In this document: in pieces, positions 1 to 6,604 of the stretch | How the letters are laid out: each line of letters begins with the position of its first letter | How positions within the stretch are numbered: the first letter of the stretch is position 1 | Source: an uncultured Rikenellaceae bacterium | Lineage (GTDB): Bacteria > Bacteroidota > Bacteroidia > Bacteroidales > Rikenellaceae | DNA length: 18,444 nt | Assembly: GCA_904501625.1 (NCBI GenBank) | Contig: CAJGBR010000028.1 | Span: 1-18,444, forward strand | Direction: 5' to 3' | Notes under the pieces: model-generated | Databases searched by the model: none | Told to the model about the DNA's origin: nothing | What the model saw: the letters and a program-made list of their open reading frames with translations, nothing else | Made by a program: the position numbers and the translations under genes

Positions 1-82
1 ACATGCTCATCCCTGAAGAATAATAGTCGCGAAGAATCGACAAACGATCCTCTTCGCTGTAAAATTGATGTTTGGTACTCAT
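1..82 (-). CDS. Transposase N-terminus (IS element, partial)
   Basis: The reverse strand opens with ATG at 82 and reads MSTKHQFYSEEDRLSILRDY and seven more residues before leaving the window at base 1. The pattern of a short basic start, YSEEDRLSILRDYY, then SSGMS resembles the helix-turn-helix opening of Bacteroidota IS-encoded transposase OrfA proteins, which bind the element's ends. Only about 27 codons are visible, so the family (IS3-like or other) cannot be settled. The AT-rich sequence just upstream of the start (about 83-135) would hold the element's terminal inverted repeat. A stretch reading TGATATAGGTAGACA on the minus strand (ending near 117) is a possible tip, but the other end is outside the window and no target duplication can be tested. 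A HTH domain of another protein family is the alternative. Confidence 0.55.
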   Translation of the reverse strand, partial: MSTKHQFYSEEDRLSILRDYYSSGMSM

Positions 83-153
83 AGATAATACACATTTTTA
101 ATTGTTATTAAATGTGTCTACCTATATCAGTATAAGACAGTGAACTTTTAGGT

Positions 154-480
154 TATGCCAAGAATCTATTAAACAAATATGTCTGGTTAGTTGAGACCAT
201 CTACAAAGCTAAGCGAATCACTTTTGAAGAGATAAACTAAAAGTGGCTTGCTAACGATTTAAGTGAAGGCATAGAACTTGCCCTAAGGACATTTCATAAA
301 TGGCGTATTGCTGCAGACAATGAGTTCGGCTTACTCACAAGTCCCGAACGTAGAAGTAGGGCTAGTTAGCTGATTTGTTATTGTTTAGGTGATACATTCA
401 TTGACCCACTGAAATACAACCTATTCTATCAGATGGCACACTTGAAGGCTCATTATCCCGATGATTACCACGCAATGTAA
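154..480 (+). pseudogene. Relic of a WYL-family regulator N-terminus
   Basis: One reading frame from 154 to the stop at 478-480 is broken by in-frame stops at 238-240 (TAA) and 367-369 (TAG). Its first part reads AKNLLNKYVWLVETIYKAKR, then ITFEEIN, a stop, KWLANDLSEG and RTFHKWR. This spacing (LLNKYxWLVxTI, RITFEEIN, W, RTFHxxR) is the typical winged-helix N-terminus of Bacteroidota WYL-domain transcription factors. No intact start codon is present, and the WYL domain itself is absent. After the second stop the frame continues with DPLKYNLFYQMAHLKAHYPD, which I do not recognise and which may be a fused piece of another gene. The region is therefore decayed. It lies next to the transposase start at 1-82 and has a second, similar relic at 1234. 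Confidence 0.6.
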
Positions 481-528
481 CATAAATAATTTTCTCACTG
501 TCAGATTTTGTCAACATTACAGCATATC

Positions 529-559
529 TTTGCCACTCGAGTATAAAATATTAAATTTG
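529..559 (+). promoter_or_regulatory. Bacteroides-type promoter for the 582 gene
   Basis: TTTG at 529-532 is followed by exactly 19 bases and then TAAATTTG at 552-559. This fits the Bacteroides sigma-ABfr consensus (TTTG at -33, TAnnTTTG at -7) at every defined position. It would start transcription around 565-567, giving a leader of roughly 15-17 bases before the ATG at 582. The match makes it likely that the downstream gene is still expressed despite the decayed surroundings. Confidence 0.7.
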
Positions 560-581
560 CAGTAACCAACAAAATAATAAA

Positions 582-1208
582 ATGAGAATCAACGACAATA
601 TAACTGAACTCATTGACAAAACATTCCAATCGATGTGTGATGAGTATGACAACATATTTGAAAAGAAGTTTTATCCAGGCAAAGGAAATGCCGGATTTCA
701 CGAGACGAATCTGGTGCAGAAGTTTATGTTCCATTATAAACAAAATGTCAAGGAGTCTATTGTCTGGTCTGAACTATCTATCGGCACTAAAAAAGAAGGT
801 AACGGACGATTTGATGGAATTATCATTGACCCTGAGAACGATGCTATAATTATCATTGAAGCAAAACGTTTTAATCAAAAGCATAAAATCGAATCGATCG
901 TAAGTGATATAAATCGAGGATATGAAAAATATGATACTATTCACTTTGAGGATGGTTCATTACCCACTTATCGCTACATACTTGTTTTGGGTGACATCTG
1001 GGAAGAAGGGAGTCCTACTGGCCCACGCCGAAGATGGATTGAACGGTGGATAGACAATAATCCCTTGACAAATTTCAATGGGGAAGTAACGATTATTGAC
1101 AATAACATCCCTTTGAAACACCAACATCGCAAAACACTGTTAAAAAAGTATTTGGAGGTACATTACGAGTACCATCTTGTTTATTCGTTATTCTATTGTA
1201 AACTATAA
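582..1208 (+). CDS. PD-(D/E)XK nuclease-like protein, hypothetical
   Basis: This is an intact 208-residue ORF without a signal peptide or membrane segment. Residues 75-95 read GRFDGIII, a short loop, then IIIIEAKRF. That gives Asp78, 14 residues, Glu93-Ala-Lys95 with hydrophobic strands around it, the D-Xn-ExK active-site layout of the PD-(D/E)XK nuclease fold. Upstream Glu41 (FHETNLVQKF) could be the helix glutamate of the same fold. Proteins of this kind include restriction enzymes, DNA-repair nucleases and defence nucleases, but I cannot assign a subfamily and the enzymatic role is inference. The gene stands alone behind an exact Bacteroides-type promoter, with WYL-regulator relics on both sides. 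No methyltransferase or other partner is in view. The C-terminus (HYEYHLVYSLFYCKL) is unremarkable; a frameshift there cannot be excluded. Confidence 0.7.
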   Translation: MRINDNITELIDKTFQSMCDEYDNIFEKKFYPGKGNAGFHETNLVQKFMFHYKQNVKESIVWSELSIGTKKEGNGRFDGIIIDPENDAIIIIEAKRFNQKHKIESIVSDINRGYEKYDTIHFEDGSLPTYRYILVLGDIWEEGSPTGPRRRWIERWIDNNPLTNFNGEVTIIDNNIPLKHQHRKTLLKKYLEVHYEYHLVYSLFYCKL

Positions 1209-1213
1209 ACATA

Positions 1214-1230
1214 GTTCAAAAATTTTGAAC
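1214..1230. repeat. Perfect 17-bp palindrome
   Basis: GTTCAAAA, a central A, and TTTTGAAC form a perfect inverted repeat. It starts five bases after the stop codon of the 582-1208 gene and ends three bases before the ATG (1234) of the second WYL relic. It could be an operator of the lost regulator or a weak terminator hairpin for the upstream gene. There is no G+C-rich stem, which argues against an efficient terminator. Confidence 0.6.
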
Positions 1231-1233
1231 ACA

Positions 1234-1296
1234 ATGAGTACTGCAAAACTTCTCAACAAATATATATGGTTTGTATCAACCATCTACAACCTATGA
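1234..1296 (+). pseudogene. Second WYL-family N-terminal relic
   Basis: From ATG at 1234 the frame reads MSTAKLLNKYIWFVSTIYNL and stops at TGA 1294-1296. It is closely similar to the relic at 154 (AKNLLNKYVWLVETIY), so both come from the same kind of WYL-family winged-helix regulator start. After the stop another frame gives EDNCQEAATRSF (about 1321-1356), which vaguely resembles the W...LPLRTF part of the domain and would imply a frameshift, but this is uncertain. I see no open reading frame of credible coding character from here to about 1470. The remaining bases up to 1536 hold the terminator of the minus-strand hut operon. Confidence 0.55.
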
Positions 1297-1469
1297 CGAC
1301 ATTCGTGACTCATATTATTTTGAGGACAATTGTCAAGAGGCCGCAACACGAAGTTTCTGATCTTCATTATATTTCTGCAAGGCATTGTGTCAACCACAGT
1401 AACAATCTGCACCTACATTATACGTGATAAAGTGATTAGGAAAATCAAAACACAAATCTTACACAATAC

Positions 1470-1515
1470 AAAAAAGAACAGAAGTCCCATCACCTCCGAT
1501 GACAAGACTTCTGTT
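1470..1515 (-). terminator. Intrinsic terminator of the hut operon
   Basis: Arms AACAGAAGTC (1477-1486) and GACTTCTGTT (1506-1515) form a perfect 10-bp stem. A further CATC/GATG pairing (1488-1491 with 1498-1501) sits inside the loop. On the minus strand the stem is followed by a U-rich tract, seen as As at 1470-1475. It lies 21 bases after the stop codon of the last gene (1537). Confidence 0.85.
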
Positions 1516-1536
1516 AAAATCCTATAATGATACGAC

Positions 1537-1857
1537 CTACTCGACTACTTCGACCAGAAAACTTATGGGTCTGAATCCGTCATTGCAGGACAACATTGCT
1601 GAGTGTGGATTTTTCATCCACCCATCAAAAAAATTACCACCTCCGGTTGCCAACTCACAGACAAACGGACGCAATGTTTCCCACGCACTTTCACATAATC
1701 CCATTGGTTTTTGGCACTCCTCAACTAAAAATACTTGACCCAAATGCAAGTCACAAGCGTGCTCAATCGGATTCTCATATTGAGCAATCAAATCCTCATA
1801 CCGAGCCATTCGCATCACAGTTATTTTCACTTTTTTCATTAAGGCGGCACAAGTCAT
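1537..1857 (-). CDS. TIGR04076-like small protein in the hut operon
   Basis: This 106-residue protein is recognisable by MKKVKITVMRMARYEDL near the start, HACDLHLGQVF in the middle, and the C-terminal block GGGNFFDGWMKNP, SCNDGFRPISF. These match my recollection of the TIGR04076 family, whose function is unknown. It has no signal peptide or membrane helix, so it should be cytoplasmic. Conserved cysteines (residues 4, 34, 48, 55, 67 and 90 region) do not form a clear metal motif. The ATG at 1857 shares its A with the hutI stop (TAATG, 1855-1859), which suggests translational coupling; GGCGAAGAG lies about ten bases upstream. A second ATG (1839) matches the usual family start, MKKVK, and could be the true one. 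It is the last gene before the operon terminator, so it should be made together with the histidine-degrading enzymes. Confidence 0.78.
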   Translation of the reverse strand: MTCAALMKKVKITVMRMARYEDLIAQYENPIEHACDLHLGQVFLVEECQKPMGLCESAWETLRPFVCELATGGGNFFDGWMKNPHSAMLSCNDGFRPISFLVEVVE

Positions 1858-3098
1858 TAATTAAACTCTTCGCCTCTCAGGAATACTCTTTCAATCAAAG
1901 GCGTAGCGTATGCGTAGACAAAGAATTCAGGTGTAGACATCGGTTTTGTAATGAAGAAGTTTGCAACCTTACCAACCGTTATCGAGCCATACTCGCCACT
2001 CAATCCCATAGCACAAGCACCATTCAGAGTTGCTGCATTGAGTGCTTCATTAGGAGTCATCTTCATCTTTATTGATGCCAATGACATCACCATTCTCATA
2101 TTACCCGAAGGCGATGAACCGGGATTGTAATCCGAAGCCAAAGCAACAGCTAAACCCGAAGAGATCATTTCACGTGCAGGAGGATAACTCATACCCAAGA
2201 AAAATGCAGCTCCGGGTAACATTGTCGGCATTGTTTCAGCCCCTTTCAATGCTTCGATTTCAGCACTTCCCATACGTTCAAGATGGTCAACAGACATTGC
2301 ACCCTCTTCCACACCAAGTTGAACTCCGCCCGACACATCTAATTCATTTGCGTGAATCTTTGCCTTCAGTCCATAAGATGCACCTTTACGCATTATGCGA
2401 CGAGTTTCATCTATCGTAAAGAATCCTTTATCGCAGAATACATCTACGAACTCGGCAATACCTTGATCTGCCACAGCGGGCAACATCTCGTCACATACCA
2501 TATTAACATATTCAGCCTGTCGACCTATGTATTGACGAGCAACAGCGTGGGCTCCCAGAAATGTCGCCTTCACCTCCATCGGCATTGACTCTTTAATTCG
2601 TCGAATTACTCTCAACATTTTAAGTTCATCTTCTGTTGAGAGTCCGTATCCGCTTTTGATTTCGATAGCTCCAGTACCCATAAGGGCAACTTCGCGTACA
2701 CGTTGCATTGCCTGAGCATAGAGTTCATCTTCAGAGGTTTCGTGCAATCTGTCTGCAGAGTTTAGGATTCCACCACCCCGTTTTGCAATTTGCTCGTAAC
2801 TCAGCCCATTAATCTTATCCAGAAATTCTTGTTCACGACTTCCAGCATAAACAATATGAGTATGCGAATCACAGAACGAGGGATAGAGCATTCCGCCTTG
2901 AGCATCTACAACACGATCGAACAACGACTCATCTGGCTGGCTATCAGAAGTTCCGAATCCTGTAATTCGACCATTATCAGCCGTCAACCAACCATTATCG
3001 AGTGTTTCGACACGATCCATCTCCTCACCACACACCCTCAGTCGACCCGAAGTCTCAATGCCCACAATTTTGGCTATATTTTTAACAAGCAGACTCAT
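1857..3098 (-). CDS. hutI: Imidazolonepropionase
   Basis: HutI hydrolyses 4-imidazolone-5-propionate to N-formimino-L-glutamate, the third step of histidine degradation, in the cytoplasm. The 413-residue length is normal for the family. Amidohydrolase features are all visible: the metal-binding DSHTH at 78-81 followed by IVYAGSREQEF, IEIKSGYGL at 146-153, GAHAVAR with His184, KIHANEL with His249, SVDHLE with His272, and ASDYNPGSSP with Asp323. The start codon overlaps the hutH stop by one base (TAATG at 3096-3100), and the stop overlaps the next gene's ATG in the same way. Translation of the three genes is therefore probably coupled. No residue expected for catalysis appears to be missing. 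Confidence 0.97.
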   Translation of the reverse strand: MSLLVKNIAKIVGIETSGRLRVCGEEMDRVETLDNGWLTADNGRITGFGTSDSQPDESLFDRVVDAQGGMLYPSFCDSHTHIVYAGSREQEFLDKINGLSYEQIAKRGGGILNSADRLHETSEDELYAQAMQRVREVALMGTGAIEIKSGYGLSTEDELKMLRVIRRIKESMPMEVKATFLGAHAVARQYIGRQAEYVNMVCDEMLPAVADQGIAEFVDVFCDKGFFTIDETRRIMRKGASYGLKAKIHANELDVSGGVQLGVEEGAMSVDHLERMGSAEIEALKGAETMPTMLPGAAFFLGMSYPPAREMISSGLAVALASDYNPGSSPSGNMRMVMSLASIKMKMTPNEALNAATLNGACAMGLSGEYGSITVGKVANFFITKPMSTPEFFVYAYATPLIERVFLRGEEFN

Positions 3099-4582
3099 TA
3101 TCTATTGTTTCTCAAAAATTGGATAGATGTTTCAATATGAGGATACATTATCACATCGTTTTCAACAAACGGAACAACTTTGCGATAATCTGCCAACAGC
3201 TTTTCGTTGTGTGCAGACGAACGAGCAGGACGACGGAATTCCAATGCCTGAGCACCATTCATCAACTCTATAGCCAACACACGTTCAGTATTCAATACGA
3301 CACGTGCGAGTTTAGTTGCTGCATTTGACCCCATACTTACGTGATCTTCCTGACCTTGAGAAGAAGGAATCGAATCCACTGATGCCGGCATACACAACCC
3401 CTTAGTTTGACTCACAATAGATGCTGCCGTATACTGAGGAATCATAAATCCGCTATTAAGTCCCGGATTTGCCACAAGGAAACTCGGCAATCCACGAGTT
3501 CCGGCAATCAATTGATATGTACGTCTTTCAGAGATATTTCCGAGTTCTGCGACTGCGATTGCCAAAAAATCCATCACAAGAGCAATAGGTTGACCGTGGA
3601 AGTTTCCGGCAGAAACAACCATATCATCTTCAGGGAACACAGTAGGATTGTCTGTCACACTATTAATTTCAGTTTCAAGAACTGATGCAACATAGTCGAT
3701 TGAATCCTTAGAAGCTCCGTGAACCTGCGGGATACAACGGAACGAATATGGATCCTGAACGTGTTTCTTTGCACGAGCAATGAGTTCGCTACCCTCGAGC
3801 AGTTCTCTCATCTTTCGAGCTGTAGTCAACTGTCCCTTATGTCCGCGAACAATATGTACCTGATCGCAGAATGGTTCAATGCGACCATCAAATGCATCAA
3901 GCGAAACGGCAGCAATTCGATCTGCCCATACACTCAAATCTTGAGCTTTGAGCAATGACCATACTCCGTACGAACTCATAAACTGTGTACCGTTAAGCAG
4001 TGCGAGTCCCTCTTTTGATTGCAATTCGATAGGTTCCCAGCCTTTTTGTTTCAGGATTTCGGCTGCAGGAGTAATTTCTCCATTCACCTCAACTTCACCC
4101 AAGCCAAGCAGTGGCAGTGACAAATGAGCCAAAGGAGCCAAGTCTCCTGAAGCTCCAAGCGATCCCTGTTGATAGACAACTGGGAGTATATCATTATTAA
4201 AAAAGTCGACAAGACGTTGAACAGTAATTAATTGGACTCCCGAATTACCATACGAAAGTGACTGCACTTTGAGCAGCAACATCAAACGAACAATCTCATT
4301 AGGCACTCTGTCACCTGTTCCGCAAGCGTGTGACATCACCAGATTCTTCTGCAGACAGCCAAGTTCATCAGCACCAACCGATATATTGCACAACGAGCCG
4401 AAACCTGTTGTAACCCCGTAAATCGGCTTATCCTGATTTTTCATTTTGTTGTCCAAGTACTCGCGGCAACGGCTAATGCGATTACAAGCATCTTCACTGA
4501 GAGCAAGTTTAAAGTTTTCGTTCAAAATTTGGCGAACACGATCCAAAGTCAATCTGTCAGCCGAGATATGATGAATATTCAT
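3098..4582 (-). CDS. hutH: Histidine ammonia-lyase
   Basis: HutH removes ammonia from L-histidine to give trans-urocanate, the first step of the pathway. The 494 residues include the Ala144-Ser145-Gly146 triplet inside GSLGASGDLAPLAHL, which cyclises to the MIO electrophile. Also visible are YGVTTGFG with Tyr55, the QNLxxSHACGTG-type segment at about 78-90 (QKNLVMSHACGTG), and VTDNPTVFPEDD with GNFHGQP further on. The protein is a little shorter than many bacterial HutH (about 505-510) but no core block is lacking. It begins eight bases after the hutU stop and overlaps hutI by one base. No signal peptide is present, so it acts in the cytoplasm. The annotation is secure; phenylalanine or tyrosine lyase is unlikely given the hut context. 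Confidence 0.97.
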   Translation of the reverse strand: MNIHHISADRLTLDRVRQILNENFKLALSEDACNRISRCREYLDNKMKNQDKPIYGVTTGFGSLCNISVGADELGCLQKNLVMSHACGTGDRVPNEIVRLMLLLKVQSLSYGNSGVQLITVQRLVDFFNNDILPVVYQQGSLGASGDLAPLAHLSLPLLGLGEVEVNGEITPAAEILKQKGWEPIELQSKEGLALLNGTQFMSSYGVWSLLKAQDLSVWADRIAAVSLDAFDGRIEPFCDQVHIVRGHKGQLTTARKMRELLEGSELIARAKKHVQDPYSFRCIPQVHGASKDSIDYVASVLETEINSVTDNPTVFPEDDMVVSAGNFHGQPIALVMDFLAIAVAELGNISERRTYQLIAGTRGLPSFLVANPGLNSGFMIPQYTAASIVSQTKGLCMPASVDSIPSSQGQEDHVSMGSNAATKLARVVLNTERVLAIELMNGAQALEFRRPARSSAHNEKLLADYRKVVPFVENDVIMYPHIETSIQFLRNNR

Positions 4583-4590
4583 TATCTTAA

Positions 4591-6603
4591 CTATTTTAAA
4601 GCGTTTTTAATCAAGGTGTCATCTGCGAAATTTGGCAATGTAACTTTCAGGTCGGGATTACGTTCCATTTCGCGTTTGATTGCATCAATTGCGCCACTGT
4701 TACGAGCCCAACTACGACGAGCAATACCATTATTGACATCCCACAACAACATCTCACGAATGTGTCTGTCCGAGTTATCCGAGCCATCGATTACCATTCC
4801 GAAGCCGCCATTGATAACTTCGCCCCAACCAACACCGCCACCATTGTGGATTGATACCCACGTAGCTCCACGGAACGAATCTCCGATGACATTATGCACT
4901 GCCATATCTGCCGTAAACGACGAGCCATCATAGATATTTGATGTTTCACGATATGGCGAGTCGGTACCCGAAACGTCGTGGTGATCTCGACCAAGCACTA
5001 CCGGAGCAGAGATACGACCTTCGGCAATAGCTTTATTGAATGCCTGAGCAATCTTTGTTCGACCCTCACAGTCAGCATAGAGAATACGAGCTTGAGATCC
5101 TACGACCAATTTATTTTTACCTGCTTCGCGAATCCAATGGATGTTATCGTCCATTTGTCCACAAATATCTTTAGGTGCATCTTTTCGTATATTTTCCAGC
5201 ACCTCTGCTGCTATGCGATCTGTTTCGGCAAGATCTTCAGGTTTACACGAAGTACAAACCCATCTGAATGGTCCGAAGCCATAATCAAAGAACATCGGAC
5301 CCATTATATCCTGAACATACGACGGATATCTGAATTTGCCATTTTCAGCCATTACATCGGCACCTGCTCGTGACGATTCCAACAAGAAGGCATTTCCATA
5401 ATCAAAGAAATACATTCCTCTGTCGGCAAGTTTATTAATCGCAGCCACTTGACGTCTGAGCGATTCCTGAACACATTCTCTGAAACGTTCTGGTTCTTCA
5501 GCCATCATTCGATTTGACTCCTCGTAACTATATCCAACAGGATAATAACCACCTGCCCACGGATTATGCAATGACGTCTGATCCGAACCCAAATCTACAC
5601 GAATATTTTCCTCTGCAAGACGTTCCCACAAATCGACTGCATTGCCGACGTACGCCATTGACACAATTTCTTTATTTTCAACTGCCTTGCGGACACGACA
5701 AATCAGTTCATCAAGCGATGTATGCAATTCGTCAACCCATCCTTGTGCGTGACGTTTCTCCGCAGCTTTCGGATTGATCTCGGCCACCACGCTAACCACT
5801 TGTGAAATATTGCCGGCTTTTGGTTGAGCACCTGACATACCTCCGAGTCCAGACGAAACGAACAACATTCCGCGAGCATCAGTCTGACCTTCGACATATC
5901 TCTTACGTGCAGCATTCATCACCGTAATAGTCGTACCGTGGACGATGCCCTGTGGACCAATATACATATATGAACCTGCAGTCATCTGTCCATATTGAGA
6001 TACTCCCATCGCATTGAAACGTTCCCAATGGTCAGGTTTCGAGTAGTTTGGAATCACCATACCGTTGCTGACAACAACACGTGGAGCATCACTATGTGAT
6101 GGAAACAATCCGAGTGGATGTCCCGAATACATTACAAGTGTCTGGTTATCTGTCATTTCAGACAGATATTTCATCACGAGACGGTATTGAGCCCAATTCT
6201 GGAATACCGCACCATTGCCCCCATATGTAATCAATTCGTGAGGATGCTGAGCTACGGCCTTATCCAGATTGTTTTGAATCATCATCATTATTGCAGCAGC
6301 CTGACGTGAACGTGCCGGATACTCATCTATCGGACGAGCATACATCTCATAGTCGGGTCTGAAACGATACATATATATACGACCATAACGAGCCAACTCT
6401 TCAGCAAATTCCGGAGCCAAAACGGCGTGATGTTTCGGATCAAAATAACGCAACGCATTTCTTAATGCCAATTCCTTCTCTTCCGGAGTCAGAATATCTT
6501 TACGCTTGGGTGCGTGATTAATCTGTGAATCGTAAGGTTTGGGTGCAGGAAGTTCACTCGGGATTCCTTGTCTGATATCTTCCTGAAACTCTTTAATAGT
6601 CAT
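4591..6603 (-). CDS. hutU: Urocanate hydratase (long form)
   Basis: HutU uses tightly bound NAD+ as an electrophile to hydrate urocanate to 4-imidazolone-5-propionate. Motifs, numbered from the start chosen here: YGGNGAVFQNW (about 127-137), SSGLGGMSGAQPKAG (about 250-264, dinucleotide site), DLGSDQTSLHNP (about 337-348), and DYGFGPFRWVCTS with the conserved Cys at 450. The open frame extends to 6633, but that start lies inside ftcD. ATG at 6601-6603 (MTIKEFQEDI) lies one base after the ftcD stop (TAATATG) and gives 670 residues. This is the long type known from Bacteroidota and animals, about 110 residues longer than the Pseudomonas or Bacillus enzyme. Eight bases separate it from hutH. Cytoplasmic. 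Confidence 0.96.
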   Translation of the reverse strand: MTIKEFQEDIRQGIPSELPAPKPYDSQINHAPKRKDILTPEEKELALRNALRYFDPKHHAVLAPEFAEELARYGRIYMYRFRPDYEMYARPIDEYPARSRQAAAIMMMIQNNLDKAVAQHPHELITYGGNGAVFQNWAQYRLVMKYLSEMTDNQTLVMYSGHPLGLFPSHSDAPRVVVSNGMVIPNYSKPDHWERFNAMGVSQYGQMTAGSYMYIGPQGIVHGTTITVMNAARKRYVEGQTDARGMLFVSSGLGGMSGAQPKAGNISQVVSVVAEINPKAAEKRHAQGWVDELHTSLDELICRVRKAVENKEIVSMAYVGNAVDLWERLAEENIRVDLGSDQTSLHNPWAGGYYPVGYSYEESNRMMAEEPERFRECVQESLRRQVAAINKLADRGMYFFDYGNAFLLESSRAGADVMAENGKFRYPSYVQDIMGPMFFDYGFGPFRWVCTSCKPEDLAETDRIAAEVLENIRKDAPKDICGQMDDNIHWIREAGKNKLVVGSQARILYADCEGRTKIAQAFNKAIAEGRISAPVVLGRDHHDVSGTDSPYRETSNIYDGSSFTADMAVHNVIGDSFRGATWVSIHNGGGVGWGEVINGGFGMVIDGSDNSDRHIREMLLWDVNNGIARRSWARNSGAIDAIKREMERNPDLKVTLPNFADDTLIKNALK

Positions 6604-6604
6604 A

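Noticed and set aside
370..480. Frame continuing after the second stop of the first WYL relic (DPLKYNLFYQMAHLKAHYPD)
   Set aside because: It reads like real protein sequence, but I cannot link it to a family and it lacks a start; it is mentioned only as part of the relic.
1330..1738. Plus-strand open frames of 65 and 79 codons (1330-1527 and 1499-1738)
   Set aside because: They cross the hut operon terminator and the antisense of the TIGR04076-like gene, have no family resemblance and no promoter; they are chance frames.
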